A stretch of DNA of 64,000 bases, from positions 4,052,501-4,116,500 of the forward strand of contig NZ_JACHLY010000001.1 of the NCBI RefSeq assembly GCF_014204715.1, read 5' to 3'. This DNA is from Streptomonospora salina (lineage in GTDB: Bacteria; Actinomycetota; Actinomycetes; Streptosporangiales; Streptosporangiaceae). Positions 48,808 through 58,653 of the stretch are shown one piece after another; position 1 is the first letter of the stretch, and the number at the start of each line of letters is the position of its first letter. The position numbers were made by a program, and so were the translations under genes. Under the pieces are notes generated by a model that was given only the letters and a program-made list of their open reading frames with translations, was not told where the DNA came from and ran no database searches.

Positions 48808-51800
48808 ATGCGCCTGCGTGAGCGCATCGCTGGATACGACCGTGCCAGGCACGGAGTCCACCTGCTCAGAACTCCCGAAGTCATCGCCGATCCCTCCGTC
48901 TACATCGACGCCATCGCCGAGCTTGGCCCCCTGTTCTTCGACGAGGTCGGGGCAATGTGGGTGTGCTCCGGCTATGCCGAGGCAGTTGAGATCCTGCGCG
49001 GCCACCGGACATTCTCTTCCGTGCGCGAGCACGACCAGGGCGCGTTTGAGGAGCTGGGCCTGCACGCCTCCGCGAGCCTGAGCACCATGGTGCACGAGCA
49101 GATGCTCTTCATGGATCCGCCACAGCACAATGCCGTCCGGTCAGCCCTGGCCGAGCAGTTCACCGGCACCCGTGTAAGGAGCCGCGAGAACGACCTGCGG
49201 CAGATGGCCACCCGCGCCCTTGAGGATTTGCCTCGCAATGGCGTCCTCGACCTGGTGGTGGACTTCGCAGCGAAGCTGCCCTGCGCGCTGGTGGCGCAGT
49301 TACTGGGCATGCCGGGAAGGGAAGCAGAACTCACCCGGTGGGCTGAAGCCTACGAGCGGCTGCTGGGCAGCCTGTCCGCGCTGCCGGCGGCCCCGGACTC
49401 GGAGGTGGACGCGGTCCTGGCCGATGCCCTTGCCGTGTTGCAGAACGAAGCGAGAAGTCGACTGCGCACGCCTGGCGACGACGTGATCAGCTCGCTGACC
49501 GCCCCCCTGGTCGGCCGGTCACCAACCGACGATGAGCTGTTTGCTGTTGCGGCGAACTGCATCGTTCTGGTGGGCGGCGGCTACCAAACCCTGACCCACC
49601 TAGTCACTTCGGCTCTGCTGGCCGTGCATGACGACCCGGTCCTGGAGAAGCGTCTGCGTGAGGCCCCCGAGCACATCCCATCAGTTGTCGCAGAGGTCAT
49701 GCGGGTCAACGGGTCGAGCCAGTACGTCGCGCGCAAAGCCACCACCGATGTGACTGTCCAGGGAACTCTGATCACAGCAGGCGAGAGAGTCCTGGTCCAC
49801 CTGGCCGCTGCCAACCTGGACCCCCGGACCTTCACCGCACCCCGCACTCTGGACCTGGGCCGTCACGGCCCCAAGCACCTGGGCTTCGGCAGCGGACGCC
49901 ACGCCTGCCCTGGCGCAGGTTACGCCGAACGCCTCGCCGGATTCGCAATTGAAGGCTTTCTGGCCCAGTACCCGTCCTATGCACCGGAACCGGAAGCACT
50001 CTCCTGGGGCATGCACGGGAACACCCGCTGCCTTGAACACGCGCGCGTCCGTGTCGATGCCGGAGTGACACCGGAAACTCCCCTCGACATACAAACGGCC
50101 GAACCCCACGCCACCGCCGGCGACAGCGTCCCCGCCCTGCCTGAGACCACCATCCCGGCAGGCTGCTGGCATGAGGTGTTCGAGCGGCAAGCCCTGCTGA
50201 CGCCTGAGGCACTGGCGGTACAGGGGCCGGACGGCGACATCAGCTACCGCGAGCTCGATCAGCGGGCCAACGCTCTGGCCCATCGACTGCGGCGCCAGGG
50301 CGCCCAACCTGGCGCCGCAGTCGGCATCGTCATGGAACGTTCCGTGGAATTCGTCCTCTCTGTGCTGGCAGTAGCGAAGACCGGAGCCGCGTTCCTGCTC
50401 GCGGACGTATCCTGCCCCCGTGAACGCCTGCGGGCCATGCTCGTCGAGGCCGAGGCACGCATCGTCGTGTCCGACGACAGCCTTCCTTCCTCAGCCTCCC
50501 CCGTCCAGGTTGTCCGTTTAGGTGCGAAAGACTTCCGCCCGGATGCCCCGCTCACTGGAGCCTCCTCCGGCGACACGGCCTACGTCGTCTTCACCAGCGG
50601 CAGCACCGGTGCCCCGAAGGCCATCGCGATCAGCCACAAGGCCACGGTCAATCTCCACCTGGCGCAGCACCAGATCTTCGCCCTCAAACCCGCCGACCGG
50701 GTCCTGCAGTTCCTGTCACCCAACTTCGACGGCTGCATCGCCGACATCACTCTCGCGCTCCTGTCGGGCGCCACTTTGATCGTCGCGCCATCCGACCAGC
50801 TCACCGTCGGCCCCCCGCTGGCCCGACTGCTCGCATCACAGCGGATCACGACCGCAATCCTCACCCCGTCGGTCTGGATGACTCTCCCGGACCAGGTCCT
50901 GCCCGAACTGCGCATCGCCGCAGCCGCGGGCGAGCGACTGCCAGCTGCATGGGCGCGCAGGTGGACCGCACCAGGGCGGCGCCTGCTCAACCTTTACGGG
51001 CCGGCCGAGACGGCCGTCCTGGCAACCTGGCACGAATGCTCCCCGAACGACGACCCCCCGCCCATTGGCCGACCAGTCGCCAACAAACAGGCCTATCTCC
51101 TGGACCACCGCCTACGCAGCGTCCCGCCCGGGCAGGAGGGGGAACTCTGCCTCGGAGGCATCGGTGTCGGAAGATACCTGAACCAGCCAGATCTCATGGA
51201 AGAACGCTTCATCCGAACCCCCCACACCACCACCGACCCGGGAAGCCTGCTCTACCGCACCGGTGACATCTGTCGGCAGCACTCGGACGGCACACTCGAA
51301 TACATCGGCCGCCGCGATCGTCAGATCAAGATCCGCGGCCAACGCGTCGAACTCGACGAGGTCGAGCGCGTCCTGGAGGCCGCCCCCGGGGTCACCGCCT
51401 GCGCCGTATATGAACAAGACGGCCGTATTGAAGCCCTGACCGTTCCCGCCGGCTCCCAGCTCGACGAGGAACCGATCCGCACCTTCCTGGCCTCCCGCCT
51501 GCACAGCGCCATGCTGCCTTCTGTGTTCACTACCGTCACCGAACTCCCGCGCACCGTGAACGGCAAAGCCGACCACCCCCCAACGCCCTCCAACGCGCTC
51601 GCTGCTCGCACCTACCCCGCCGGGCCCGCGCTCCCACTCGACGAACGCGCGAGGCGTCACTCCCGCATGACCTGGGAGATCGCCCAGCACTTCTCGCAGG
51701 TCCTCAACGTCCCGCTGCGTCGGGTCCAGGCGGATTTCGACTTCTTCTCCGCAGGCGGCGACTCCATCACCATCGCCGCCTTCCAGGTACGCCTGGAATC

Positions 51801-51897
51801 ACTGACAGGCACACCCGTGGACACCGCAACCCTGATCACGGCGCCTACTCCGGAGCAGATTGCCACCCTTCTCCTCGATACCGGGACACCGACATGA
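48808..51897 (+). CDS. Fused cytochrome P450 - adenylation - carrier protein (1029 aa)
   Basis: Residues 1-415 form a cytochrome P450 with ExxR (EVMR near 294) and the haem-Cys motif FGSGRHACPG near 350-360. Its I-helix reads VGGGYQTLTH, with Gln where the usual AGxD/ET acid lies. Residues 445-950 are an adenylation domain with VVFTSGSTGAPKA, LYGPAET, YRTGD, GRRDRQIKIRG and NGKAD; the code by eye is D-G-A-I-A-A-L-V-L-K, unassigned. A carrier protein follows (about 960-1020, FSAGGDSITIAA). The parts match separate enzymes such as NovI (P450) and NovH (A-T), which beta-hydroxylate carrier-bound Tyr, but here are one chain. No C domain is present, so it activates and oxidises one amino acid. ATG 48808 follows GAGAGG; the stop overlaps the hydrolase start. 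Confidence 0.93.
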   Translation: MRLRERIAGYDRARHGVHLLRTPEVIADPSVYIDAIAELGPLFFDEVGAMWVCSGYAEAVEILRGHRTFSSVREHDQGAFEELGLHASASLSTMVHEQMLFMDPPQHNAVRSALAEQFTGTRVRSRENDLRQMATRALEDLPRNGVLDLVVDFAAKLPCALVAQLLGMPGREAELTRWAEAYERLLGSLSALPAAPDSEVDAVLADALAVLQNEARSRLRTPGDDVISSLTAPLVGRSPTDDELFAVAANCIVLVGGGYQTLTHLVTSALLAVHDDPVLEKRLREAPEHIPSVVAEVMRVNGSSQYVARKATTDVTVQGTLITAGERVLVHLAAANLDPRTFTAPRTLDLGRHGPKHLGFGSGRHACPGAGYAERLAGFAIEGFLAQYPSYAPEPEALSWGMHGNTRCLEHARVRVDAGVTPETPLDIQTAEPHATAGDSVPALPETTIPAGCWHEVFERQALLTPEALAVQGPDGDISYRELDQRANALAHRLRRQGAQPGAAVGIVMERSVEFVLSVLAVAKTGAAFLLADVSCPRERLRAMLVEAEARIVVSDDSLPSSASPVQVVRLGAKDFRPDAPLTGASSGDTAYVVFTSGSTGAPKAIAISHKATVNLHLAQHQIFALKPADRVLQFLSPNFDGCIADITLALLSGATLIVAPSDQLTVGPPLARLLASQRITTAILTPSVWMTLPDQVLPELRIAAAAGERLPAAWARRWTAPGRRLLNLYGPAETAVLATWHECSPNDDPPPIGRPVANKQAYLLDHRLRSVPPGQEGELCLGGIGVGRYLNQPDLMEERFIRTPHTTTDPGSLLYRTGDICRQHSDGTLEYIGRRDRQIKIRGQRVELDEVERVLEAAPGVTACAVYEQDGRIEALTVPAGSQLDEEPIRTFLASRLHSAMLPSVFTTVTELPRTVNGKADHPPTPSNALAARTYPAGPALPLDERARRHSRMTWEIAQHFSQVLNVPLRRVQADFDFFSAGGDSITIAAFQVRLESLTGTPVDTATLITAPTPEQIATLLLDTGTPT

Positions 51898-52646
51898 CCC
51901 GCCCAGTACTGCACACGAGGAGGGGCACACGGCCCGAGGCAGTCCTGTTCGTCCACGGAACGATGGACCACAGCGCGACCTTCCAGCGAGTCGCAGCACA
52001 TATGCCCGGATGGACCGTCGCCGGGTATGACCGGCGCGGATGGGTCACCTCTCGCGCCCTCGCGGACCCGCAGACCCAAATGGCCGACCATGTAACCGAT
52101 CTCATCTCCGCTACCTCCAGATTTCCAAGGCCCGTCGTGGCAGGGCACAGCTACGGCGCACTCGTGGCACTCACCGCAGCAGCCCAGCATCCTCGATTCA
52201 TCAGGGCGGTCGTCCTCTTCGAGCCGCCCGTTCGCTGGCTGCCTTGGTGGCCCGACACCGCCCCCTGGGAGCAATTGGTCGAAGACGCATCAGCTCAGGG
52301 ACCAGCCGCCGCGGCCAGAGCCCTCCAAGAAGCCGTCGTCGGCCACCCCACCACGCGACAGTCAGAGCAGGAACTAGAAGCGGCCGGTACCGCCCTGATC
52401 CGGGAGATGTCCGACCCCGCACTCAACCTGCCCACATTCGACCCCACGACGATAACCACACCTGTTATCACCGTTTCGGGAAGCCAGTCGCTGACACATC
52501 ACCGACAGACCGCGCTCCACCTTGCAAACCTGATCCCTGCCGGCCACCACGCATCCATCGACGGCGCCGACCACATCGCGCACGTCACCCATCCACAGGA
52601 CCTCGCCGCGCTCATAGAACAGGCAGCTGCCATGGATGAGGGCTGA
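51894..52646 (+). CDS. Alpha/beta hydrolase, probable type II thioesterase
   Basis: 250 residues: oxyanion region VHGTMD, nucleophile elbow GHSYG (Ser near 83), catalytic Asp/His region ending DGADHIAHVTHP. The ATG at 51894 overlaps the stop of the P450-A-T gene (ATGA), indicating tight translational coupling. The likely task is hydrolysis of the oxidised aminoacyl thioester from the upstream carrier protein, as the separate thioesterase NikP2 does with NikP1 and NikQ in nikkomycin biosynthesis. That comparison rests on gene arrangement, and the substrate is not known. Confidence 0.85.
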   Translation: MTRPVLHTRRGTRPEAVLFVHGTMDHSATFQRVAAHMPGWTVAGYDRRGWVTSRALADPQTQMADHVTDLISATSRFPRPVVAGHSYGALVALTAAAQHPRFIRAVVLFEPPVRWLPWWPDTAPWEQLVEDASAQGPAAAARALQEAVVGHPTTRQSEQELEAAGTALIREMSDPALNLPTFDPTTITTPVITVSGSQSLTHHRQTALHLANLIPAGHHASIDGADHIAHVTHPQDLAALIEQAAAMDEG

Positions 52647-52716
52647 ACCATGCTCAGGCCGTTGCAGACGGGAACTGCGCTAGGCCTGCTACATCACAAC
52701 GACAGGAAGGGCCGCC

Positions 52717-53739
52717 ATGCTGCCGGTCAACTTGGAGAAGGCTATGTTCGGCGTAATCTCAACGCCGGTCCTACACCTGGCTGACCGCTACGAGGTGTTC
52801 ACCCACCTGGCCGCGAACGGGCCTACGGCCGCGGCTGACATCGCCGAAGAGCTCCACATAGACCTGGAAACCACGGAGCGGATGCTGCTGGTCCTGACCG
52901 CATTCGAGATCGTCCAACGCGCGCCCGGGGGCCGATATAGCCTCCCAGACGCTGTCCACCCCTTCCTTGACCCGCACAGCGACCGCTACATTGGGGGGTT
53001 CATCACCCATCTCGTCCAGGAGACGGCGGGCAGGACACCCCTCCTGGATTCCTACCTCCAACACGGCAAGCGCTCGGTGGACGGATCCGACCCCCAGTCG
53101 TTCGCCTCTCTGTACCGGGACGATCAGGCCACTGGCCGTTTCCTGAAGGCCATGTGGGACCTCAGTTTCGCCCCGTCCAAAGAACTTGCCGCCCTCGCTG
53201 GGCTGGCCGCCACCACTCACTTGATCGACGTGGGTGGTGCCAGCGGGCCGTTCGCAGTCGCCGCGCTCCAGCACGCGCCTGGGCTCCGGGCAACCGTATT
53301 CGATCTTCCCGAGGTCGAATCGCAATTCAAGGAGACCCGCTCCGTCCATGAGCTCGGTGACCGACTTACCTTCATCCCAGGCGACTTCTTCACCGATGAA
53401 TTACCCGAAGGCGATTGCATCGCCTTCGGGTACATCCTCTCTGACTGGCCCGACGATGCGTGTGTACAGCTCCTGAGTAAGGCATACCGGGCGTGCCGCG
53501 ACCACGGGCGTGTGCTCGTGATGGACAGGCTCTTCGATGAGTCCAGGCAAGGGCCCCTCGCAACCGCGGCGATGAATCTGACCATGCACCTGGAGACCCA
53601 GGGTCGCCACCGCACGGCAGACGAATACATCACACTCCTCAAAGAGGCAGGGTTCAGCCAATGCGAAACACGTAGGTCTGACAGTGACAAGCATCTGGTT
53701 GCCGGCTACAAGGCTGAGCCAAGGCAGCGTCATCTCTGA
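52717..53739 (+). CDS. Methyltransferase of the O-methyltransferase fold lacking the catalytic His
   Basis: The 340-residue protein has a winged-helix dimerisation domain (AAADIAEELHIDLETTERMLLVL) and SAM motif LIDVGGASGPF near residue 170. Where family members have L-H-D-W with the general-base His, this protein has YILSDWPDDACVQLL, so Ser replaces His. Such changes occur in family members that methylate carbon or nitrogen or that have other activities. ATG 52717 follows AGGAAGG, 70 nt after the hydrolase gene. It is the last gene of the operon; IS debris begins 70 bp downstream. C- or N-methylation of the amino acid unit is a possibility, not shown. Confidence 0.85.
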   Translation: MLPVNLEKAMFGVISTPVLHLADRYEVFTHLAANGPTAAADIAEELHIDLETTERMLLVLTAFEIVQRAPGGRYSLPDAVHPFLDPHSDRYIGGFITHLVQETAGRTPLLDSYLQHGKRSVDGSDPQSFASLYRDDQATGRFLKAMWDLSFAPSKELAALAGLAATTHLIDVGGASGPFAVAALQHAPGLRATVFDLPEVESQFKETRSVHELGDRLTFIPGDFFTDELPEGDCIAFGYILSDWPDDACVQLLSKAYRACRDHGRVLVMDRLFDESRQGPLATAAMNLTMHLETQGRHRTADEYITLLKEAGFSQCETRRSDSDKHLVAGYKAEPRQRHL

Positions 53740-53812
53740 TGCCGGGGCGGGGCACCGACAGCCAACTTGATTGCGCCTTACCTGCTGCGCCCCGGTTCTG
53801 ATGTAGGCTTCG

Positions 53813-54469
53813 TTACTTGTCTCCGACCCGGGCGGGGTCGGCGTTGTGATCATAGCCTGCCGCCTGATGGACCGTCTCGATCTCGGCCGGAGCGCGGTGA
53901 GCGAGCTCGCCGTGGAGGCGTCGGTGCTTGTACCAATCGACATACTCCGCCACAGCGAACTCGACGTCGGTGATCGAGGCCCACCCACGGCCGCGCTCGA
54001 GAGGATTGTGAATCGATTCGCCCTTGAATAGCGAATTGAACGCCTCGGCCATCGCGTTATCGTAGGAATCACCACGGGAACCGACCGAAGCGACCGCATC
54101 GGCCTCCGCCAAACGCCGCAGGCGCGCGCGTCTTCGACGCGTAATAGGTCCTCGGAGCGATCCGCACGCCCGCGTCGTTCAGACCTGCCAGATCGGCTCG
54201 ACTCCGAGCTTCTTACACTCGACGACGCGATCGCGGTAGGTGTCGATATAGTCGATGACCACCGCGACCGGAACCTCCCGCCGCCGATCGGAGGAGGCTA
54301 CTTCGTTTTGCGGTCGAGCTCCGCTTGCGCGAAAAGCGCGGCGGATGTCCAGCTGCTGGGCGCTCCGGCGGATCGGCCCCGTCCTCTGGCCCTCGGCCGC
54401 AATCGCGTCCAACGCCATGCGCGTCGCCCGCTCACGAAGCTCGTCGCTGTACTTCCTCGGTGCTGCCAT
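53813..54469 (-). pseudogene. IS3-family transposase remnant (orfA and orfB, internally deleted)
   Basis: 54469 downward encodes an orfA start (MAAPRKYSDELRERATRMAL) that soon loses frame. A piece of the orfB N-terminus follows (VAVVIDYIDTYRDRVVE, LGVEPI, then DAGVRIAPRTYYASKTRAR in another frame). After a large deletion the orfB C-terminus is present (VGSRGDSYDNAMAEAFNSLF, VDWYKHRRLHGELAHRAPAE), including the DDE Glu helix. The catalytic core is missing, so it is inactive. It lies directly after the second methyltransferase gene. Confidence 0.88.
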
Positions 54470-54576
54470 GATCTGCATCCTTCCTGGAATCAGAGCCTGC
54501 ACAGAACCCGGGGCGCAAAGAGGTCCGTGCCCCGACCCGAGTACTCAAGGGCTCTTGAACGCGCCAGGGCGCTTAG

Positions 54577-56030
54577 TACTCCAGCTGTAGATCGTGATGG
54601 TCATGGTTGGGCTACTTGTCGACGTCGATAATGCGCTCTTCGCGCTCGTGCCTGGTGGCGGCGTCGCCACTCTGACCAGCGAAGCCGGTGATCGGCGTGG
54701 TGGACACGATCGGCGACCAGGGCCATGAACAACCGCTGGATCTCGTTGCAGGACAGCGGTACCGTCTCCGCAGCGTCGCTGCGGGCGGCGGTGTCCCCAT
54801 CCGCCCGCAGGACGGCGAGGAAGGCGTGGGCCAGCATCGCCAGGGTCACCCAGCGGATCCAGGAGGTATACCGGCGCACCTGGTGCTCATCCAGACCGGC
54901 CAGCCCCTTGGTCTGCTGGAACGTCTCCTCGATGCGCCACCGCGTCCCGGCCACCGCCACCAGCGCGGCAAGCGGGGAGGGCTCGGCCGAATAGCACCGG
55001 TAGTAGGCCAGCTCGCCGGTGGCCCGGTTGCGGCGGATCAGCAGGGCGCGATGGCCCGGCGCGGTCTCGGTCGTGGCGACCAGCGCCCAGTCGTAGAAGC
55101 GCTGCCCCTCGGCCCCCGCACCGGCCGAGAGCCGCTGCCAAGCCCGCCGGGGCAGGCGATTGGCAAGCTCCCGTACGCGGAACCGGCCCGCCGCGGTGGG
55201 CACCGCGGTCGAGCAGGACACGGCCAGGACGTAGCCCATCCGCTGCTCTTCCAGTGCCGCGCGCAGGTGGGGGTTGGCGCCGTAGACCTCGTCACCGGTG
55301 GCCCAGCGGGCACGGTGCCCCGAGGCGAGGAACCGCTCGATCATCGTTTCGGCGAGCCGGGGCTTGGTCGCGAAGCTGTGGTCTTCGCCCAGGCCCGCGG
55401 CCCGGCAGCGGTCGGGGCCCTCGGTCCAGGAGCGCGGCACATACAGCTCCCGGTCGACTGCGGCGTGTCCCCGCTTGCCGGCGTAGACGAGGTAGACGGC
55501 GACCCGGGCGTTCTCGATCCGGCCCGCGGTGCCGGTGGGGGTACCGCCCGCGCCGAAGGCGTAGGGGAGACTGGCGCTGGACGCCCACGGTGGTCGTGCC
55601 CTTTTTGAGGTCGCCGGTCTCGTCGACCACCAGCACCGCTTCCTCGTTATCCAGGTGCTCTGCGACGTAGTCGCGCAGGTCGTCGCGGATGCCGTCGGCG
55701 TCCCAGCAGGCCCGGCTGAGCAGGTGCTGCATCGCGTCCGGTGTGGGGTCGCCGGCCCATTCCGCGATGGTCCAGCAGTTCTTGCGGGGCAGGTCGGCCG
55801 GGAGGCCGCGGACGAGCCGCCCGGCTCGCCGCCGGGGCTCCACGCGGGCGAAGCGGTCTGCGATCCGTGCCATCAGGGCATCGAAGCTCTCTCGCCAGTG
55901 GGCGGGGTCTATGCTGTGGCCTGCGGCCACCGTTTCTTCGTTTGTCCACACAACTTGCGGGGATCAACGGTGGCCGTCTGTGTGTTCGCTCCGGATCGTT
56001 CCAGCCTGATCACGATCTACAGCTGGAGTA
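54577..56030 (-). mobile_element. IS701-family insertion sequence with TTAG target duplication
   Basis: Perfect 22-bp terminal inverted repeats lie at 54577-54598 and 56009-56030 (ends TACTCCAGCTG). The flanking TTAG at 54573-54576 and 56031-56034 is a 4-bp direct repeat, which fits the YTAR target preference of IS701 elements. The ends are intact although the transposase frame is broken. The insertion separates the IS3 remnant from the IS481 remnant. Confidence 0.92.
54601..55951 (-). pseudogene. IS701-family transposase with frameshift
   Basis: The first frame carries MARIADRFARVEPRRRAGRL, NCWTIAEWAGDPTPDAMQHL, VLVVDETGDLKKGTTTVGVQ (first catalytic Asp). Near 55575 the frame shifts. The continuation TGTAGRIENARVAVYLVYAG, VDRELYVPRSWTEGPDR, FATKPRLAETMIERFL, WATGDEVYGANPHLRAALEE and WRIEETFQQTKGLAGLDEHQ lies in another frame. 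All conserved blocks are present, so a single shift separates it from an intact gene. Programmed shifting is not known for this family. Confidence 0.88.
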
Positions 56031-56154
56031 TTAGGTGTTGCGGGGTGGGAGGTTGTTGACACTGGCACGGGGGTGACATGAGGAGAGCAGGCCCCCGGCG
56101 GCGATGATGAGAAGCGCCAACGACGCATCGAGCCGCCGGGAAGGACCTGCTCTC

Positions 56155-57156
56155 GTGTCCCACCGTAATGCGCCCCTGTCCGTCGAGGGACGACGCCGCC
56201 TCGTCGAGCGCTGCGCGAGCCGCCCGATCGCCCATGTGGCTGCCGAGATGGGCATATCGCGGGCGTGCGCCTCCAAACGGGTCAACCGCTACCGCCGCTA
56301 CGGTGCCACCGGCCTGCACGAGCGCTCCTCGGTTCCGCATCACTCCCCGCAGGCCGCCTCCGGCGAGGCCGTCGCCGCGATCGAGGCCCGGCGGCGCGAG
56401 CACAAACGGTCCGCGGGGCCCGTATCACCGCCGAGCTCGCCGAGTGCGGCATCGTGCTCGACCGGCGCACCGTCACCCGCCACCTGGCCGCCCTCGGACT
56501 CGGCAGGCGCCGCTTCATCGACCCCGACGGCGCCTCGAACCGCGCTCCGGGCCGGATCGTCGCGCACTGGCCGGGCCACATGGTCCATCTGGATGTGAAG
56601 AAGGTCGGCCGCATCCCCGACGGCGGGGGATGGCGCGTGCACGGCCGCGACTCGGAGGCGGCCCGCACCGCCCAGCGCGCCAAGAACACCGGGGCGGCGG
56701 GCGGCTACCTCTACCTTCACTCCGCCGTGGACGGGTTCTCCCGCCTGGCCTGCACCGAGGCGCTGGGTGACGAGAAGGGCACCACCGCGGCCGCCTTCCT
56801 CGCCCGGGCGAAGGTCCGCCGCCCACGGCATCACCCACATCCACCGTGTGGTCACCGACAACGGGGCCTGCTACCGCTCGCAGGTGTTCTCCCGCCTCGT
56901 CGGCCGGCGCACCAAGCATCGCCGGACCAGGCCGTTCACGCCCCGGCACAACGGCAAGGCCGAGCGTTACCAGCGGATCATGGCCGAGGAGGTCCTCTAC
57001 GCTCGGCCCTACGGAAGCGAAAGCGAGCGTGCAGCGGCTCTGGCGACCTGGAACATCCACGACAACTACCATCGGCCGCACAGCGCCGCCGGCGGCCGAC
57101 CTCGGGCCTCACGCCTCCATGCCGCTGTCACCAACGTCCAGGCCTCATACAATTAG
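56155..57156 (+). pseudogene. IS481-family transposase with two frameshifts
   Basis: GTG 56155 starts SHRNAPLSVEGRRRLVERC and a helix-turn-helix (HVAAEMGISRACASKRVNRY). The frame shifts near 56415 into ITAELAECGIVLDRRTVTRH, HMVHLDVKKVGRIPDGGGW (first Asp), and again near 56810 into VVTDNGACYRSQVF, RRTRPFTPRHNGKAERYQRI (DDE Glu region), ending NYHRPHSAAGGRPRASRLH. The blocks are in order, so it is one gene with two small indels. The left end is only about 120 bp from the IS701 copy; the right end is followed by an IS256 element. Confidence 0.88.
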
Positions 57157-57213
57157 GAGGCGAGTGGCTCTTTCCGGGACGTCCCTCAGGAGTGTCGCAA
57201 GGTCTTCGCAGCC

Positions 57214-58567
57214 GGGTCTGTCAAGGTAACGGTGTAACTATTGTTCCTGGTCAGCGGCGTGTCGCGGTCAGTCGGCCCTCGAAGGTCAGATCGAAGGCGT
57301 TCAGGGCCTTCTTCCACCGGCCGGTCCATTTGGCCCGCCCGGTGCCCTTGGGATCCAGGCTCATCAGCGCGAGGTAGATGCACTTCAGCGCCGCCGTCTC
57401 GCTGGGGAAGTGCCCGCGGGCCTTGACCGCGCGGCGGATGCGGGCGTTGATCGACTCGATCGCGTTGGTCGTGCACACGACCTTGCGGATCTCCACGTCG
57501 AAGGCCGGAAACGGTACCACCTCGGCCCAGGCGCTCTCCCACAGCTTGACGACGGCCGGATACTTCTCTCCCCACGTCGCGGCGAACTCGGTGAAGCGCT
57601 CCAGAGCCGCCTCCTCGGTCGGGGCCGTATAGACGGGCCGCAAAGTCGCGGCGATCTTCTCCCAGTCGGCGCGGGCGGCATACCGGAAGCTGTTGCGCAG
57701 CAGGTGCACGATGCAGGTCTGCAGCACGGTCCGGGGCCAGACGCTCTCCACCGCCTCGCTCATGCCTGTGACGCCGTCGGCCACGAGCATGAGGACATCG
57801 GCCGCGCCGCGGTTCTTGAGCTCGGTGAAGACGTGGGCCCGGTACTTGGCGCGCGCCCTCGCCCCCGTCGCCAGCCCACAGCCCGAGGATATCGCGCTCG
57901 CCCTCGGCGGTCACACCCAAGACCAGGTAGATGGGTTGGCCACGGACCCGTCGCGGATCTTGACGTTGATCGCGTCGACGAACAGGACCGCATAGACCGG
58001 ATCCAGGGGCCGGTTCTGCCATTCGGCCATGCGTTCCATGGCCGCGTCGGTGATGGCCGAGACGGTCTGTTTGGAGACCTCGGCGCCGTAGACCTCGCCC
58101 AGGTGGGCGCAGATCTCGCCGTGGGCCAGCCCCTTGGCCGACAGGGACAGCACGACGGCTGCTGACGCCGTTCAGACGCCGCTGGCGCTTCTTGACGATC
58201 TGCGGGTCGAAGGAGGCCTCGCGGTCGCGCGGCACGTCCGGTTCGACGGGGCCGGCCTCGGTGGTGACGGTTTTGGTGCGGGCGCCGTTGCGGGCGTTGC
58301 CGCCTGCGCCGTCCCGGGCCCGTTCGTGCTTGGCATAGCCCAGGTGCTCGTCCATCTCGGCTTCGAGCACGTTTTCCAGGGTGGTCTTGGTCAGCCGCGA
58401 CAGCAGCCCGTTCTCTCCGACCATGTCCACGCCCTCGGCTTTGGCCTTGGCCATCAGCTCGGCGACCAGTTCCTCGTCCGACCTGTCAGTGTCCCTCGCG
58501 ACCTGCTTCTTGTCACTCATGGAGTACTCCTACTCCCGTGGAGTTACACCGTTCTGTTTACAGTCCC
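57214..58567 (-). mobile_element. IS256-family insertion sequence with 8-bp target duplication
   Basis: The element is flanked by TCGCAGCC at 57206-57213 and 58568-58575 (8-bp direct repeat, normal for IS256). Imperfect terminal inverted repeats of about 25 bp share GGG-CTGT-AA-AACGGTGTAAC. When the element is removed in mind, the flanks join into a short frame (CRKVFAAGHERLYHLRKDAE) whose parent gene is not recognised. Confidence 0.88.
57251..58520 (-). pseudogene. IS256-family (Mutator-type) transposase with several frameshifts
   Basis: Starts MSDKKQVARDTDRSDEELVA with TTLENVLEAEMDEHLGYAKH. The frame then breaks near 58165. LSAKGLAHGEICAHLGEVYG, VSKQTVSAITDAAMERMAEW and YAVLFVDAINVKIRDG (first Asp) lie in a second frame; YLVLGVTAEGERDILGLWAG is back in the first. 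LVADGVTGMSEAVESVWPRT, QTCIVHLLRNSFRYAARADW and VCTTNAIESINARIRRAVKA are in a third. The order of blocks is that of an intact transposase, with at least three indels. Confidence 0.88.
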
Positions 58568-58653
58568 TCGCAGCCGGCCACGAACGTCTCTACCACCTCC
58601 GTAAGGACGCGGAGGCGCACTGCGGCGTCGGAAGCTCGGGGCACTGGCCCCTT

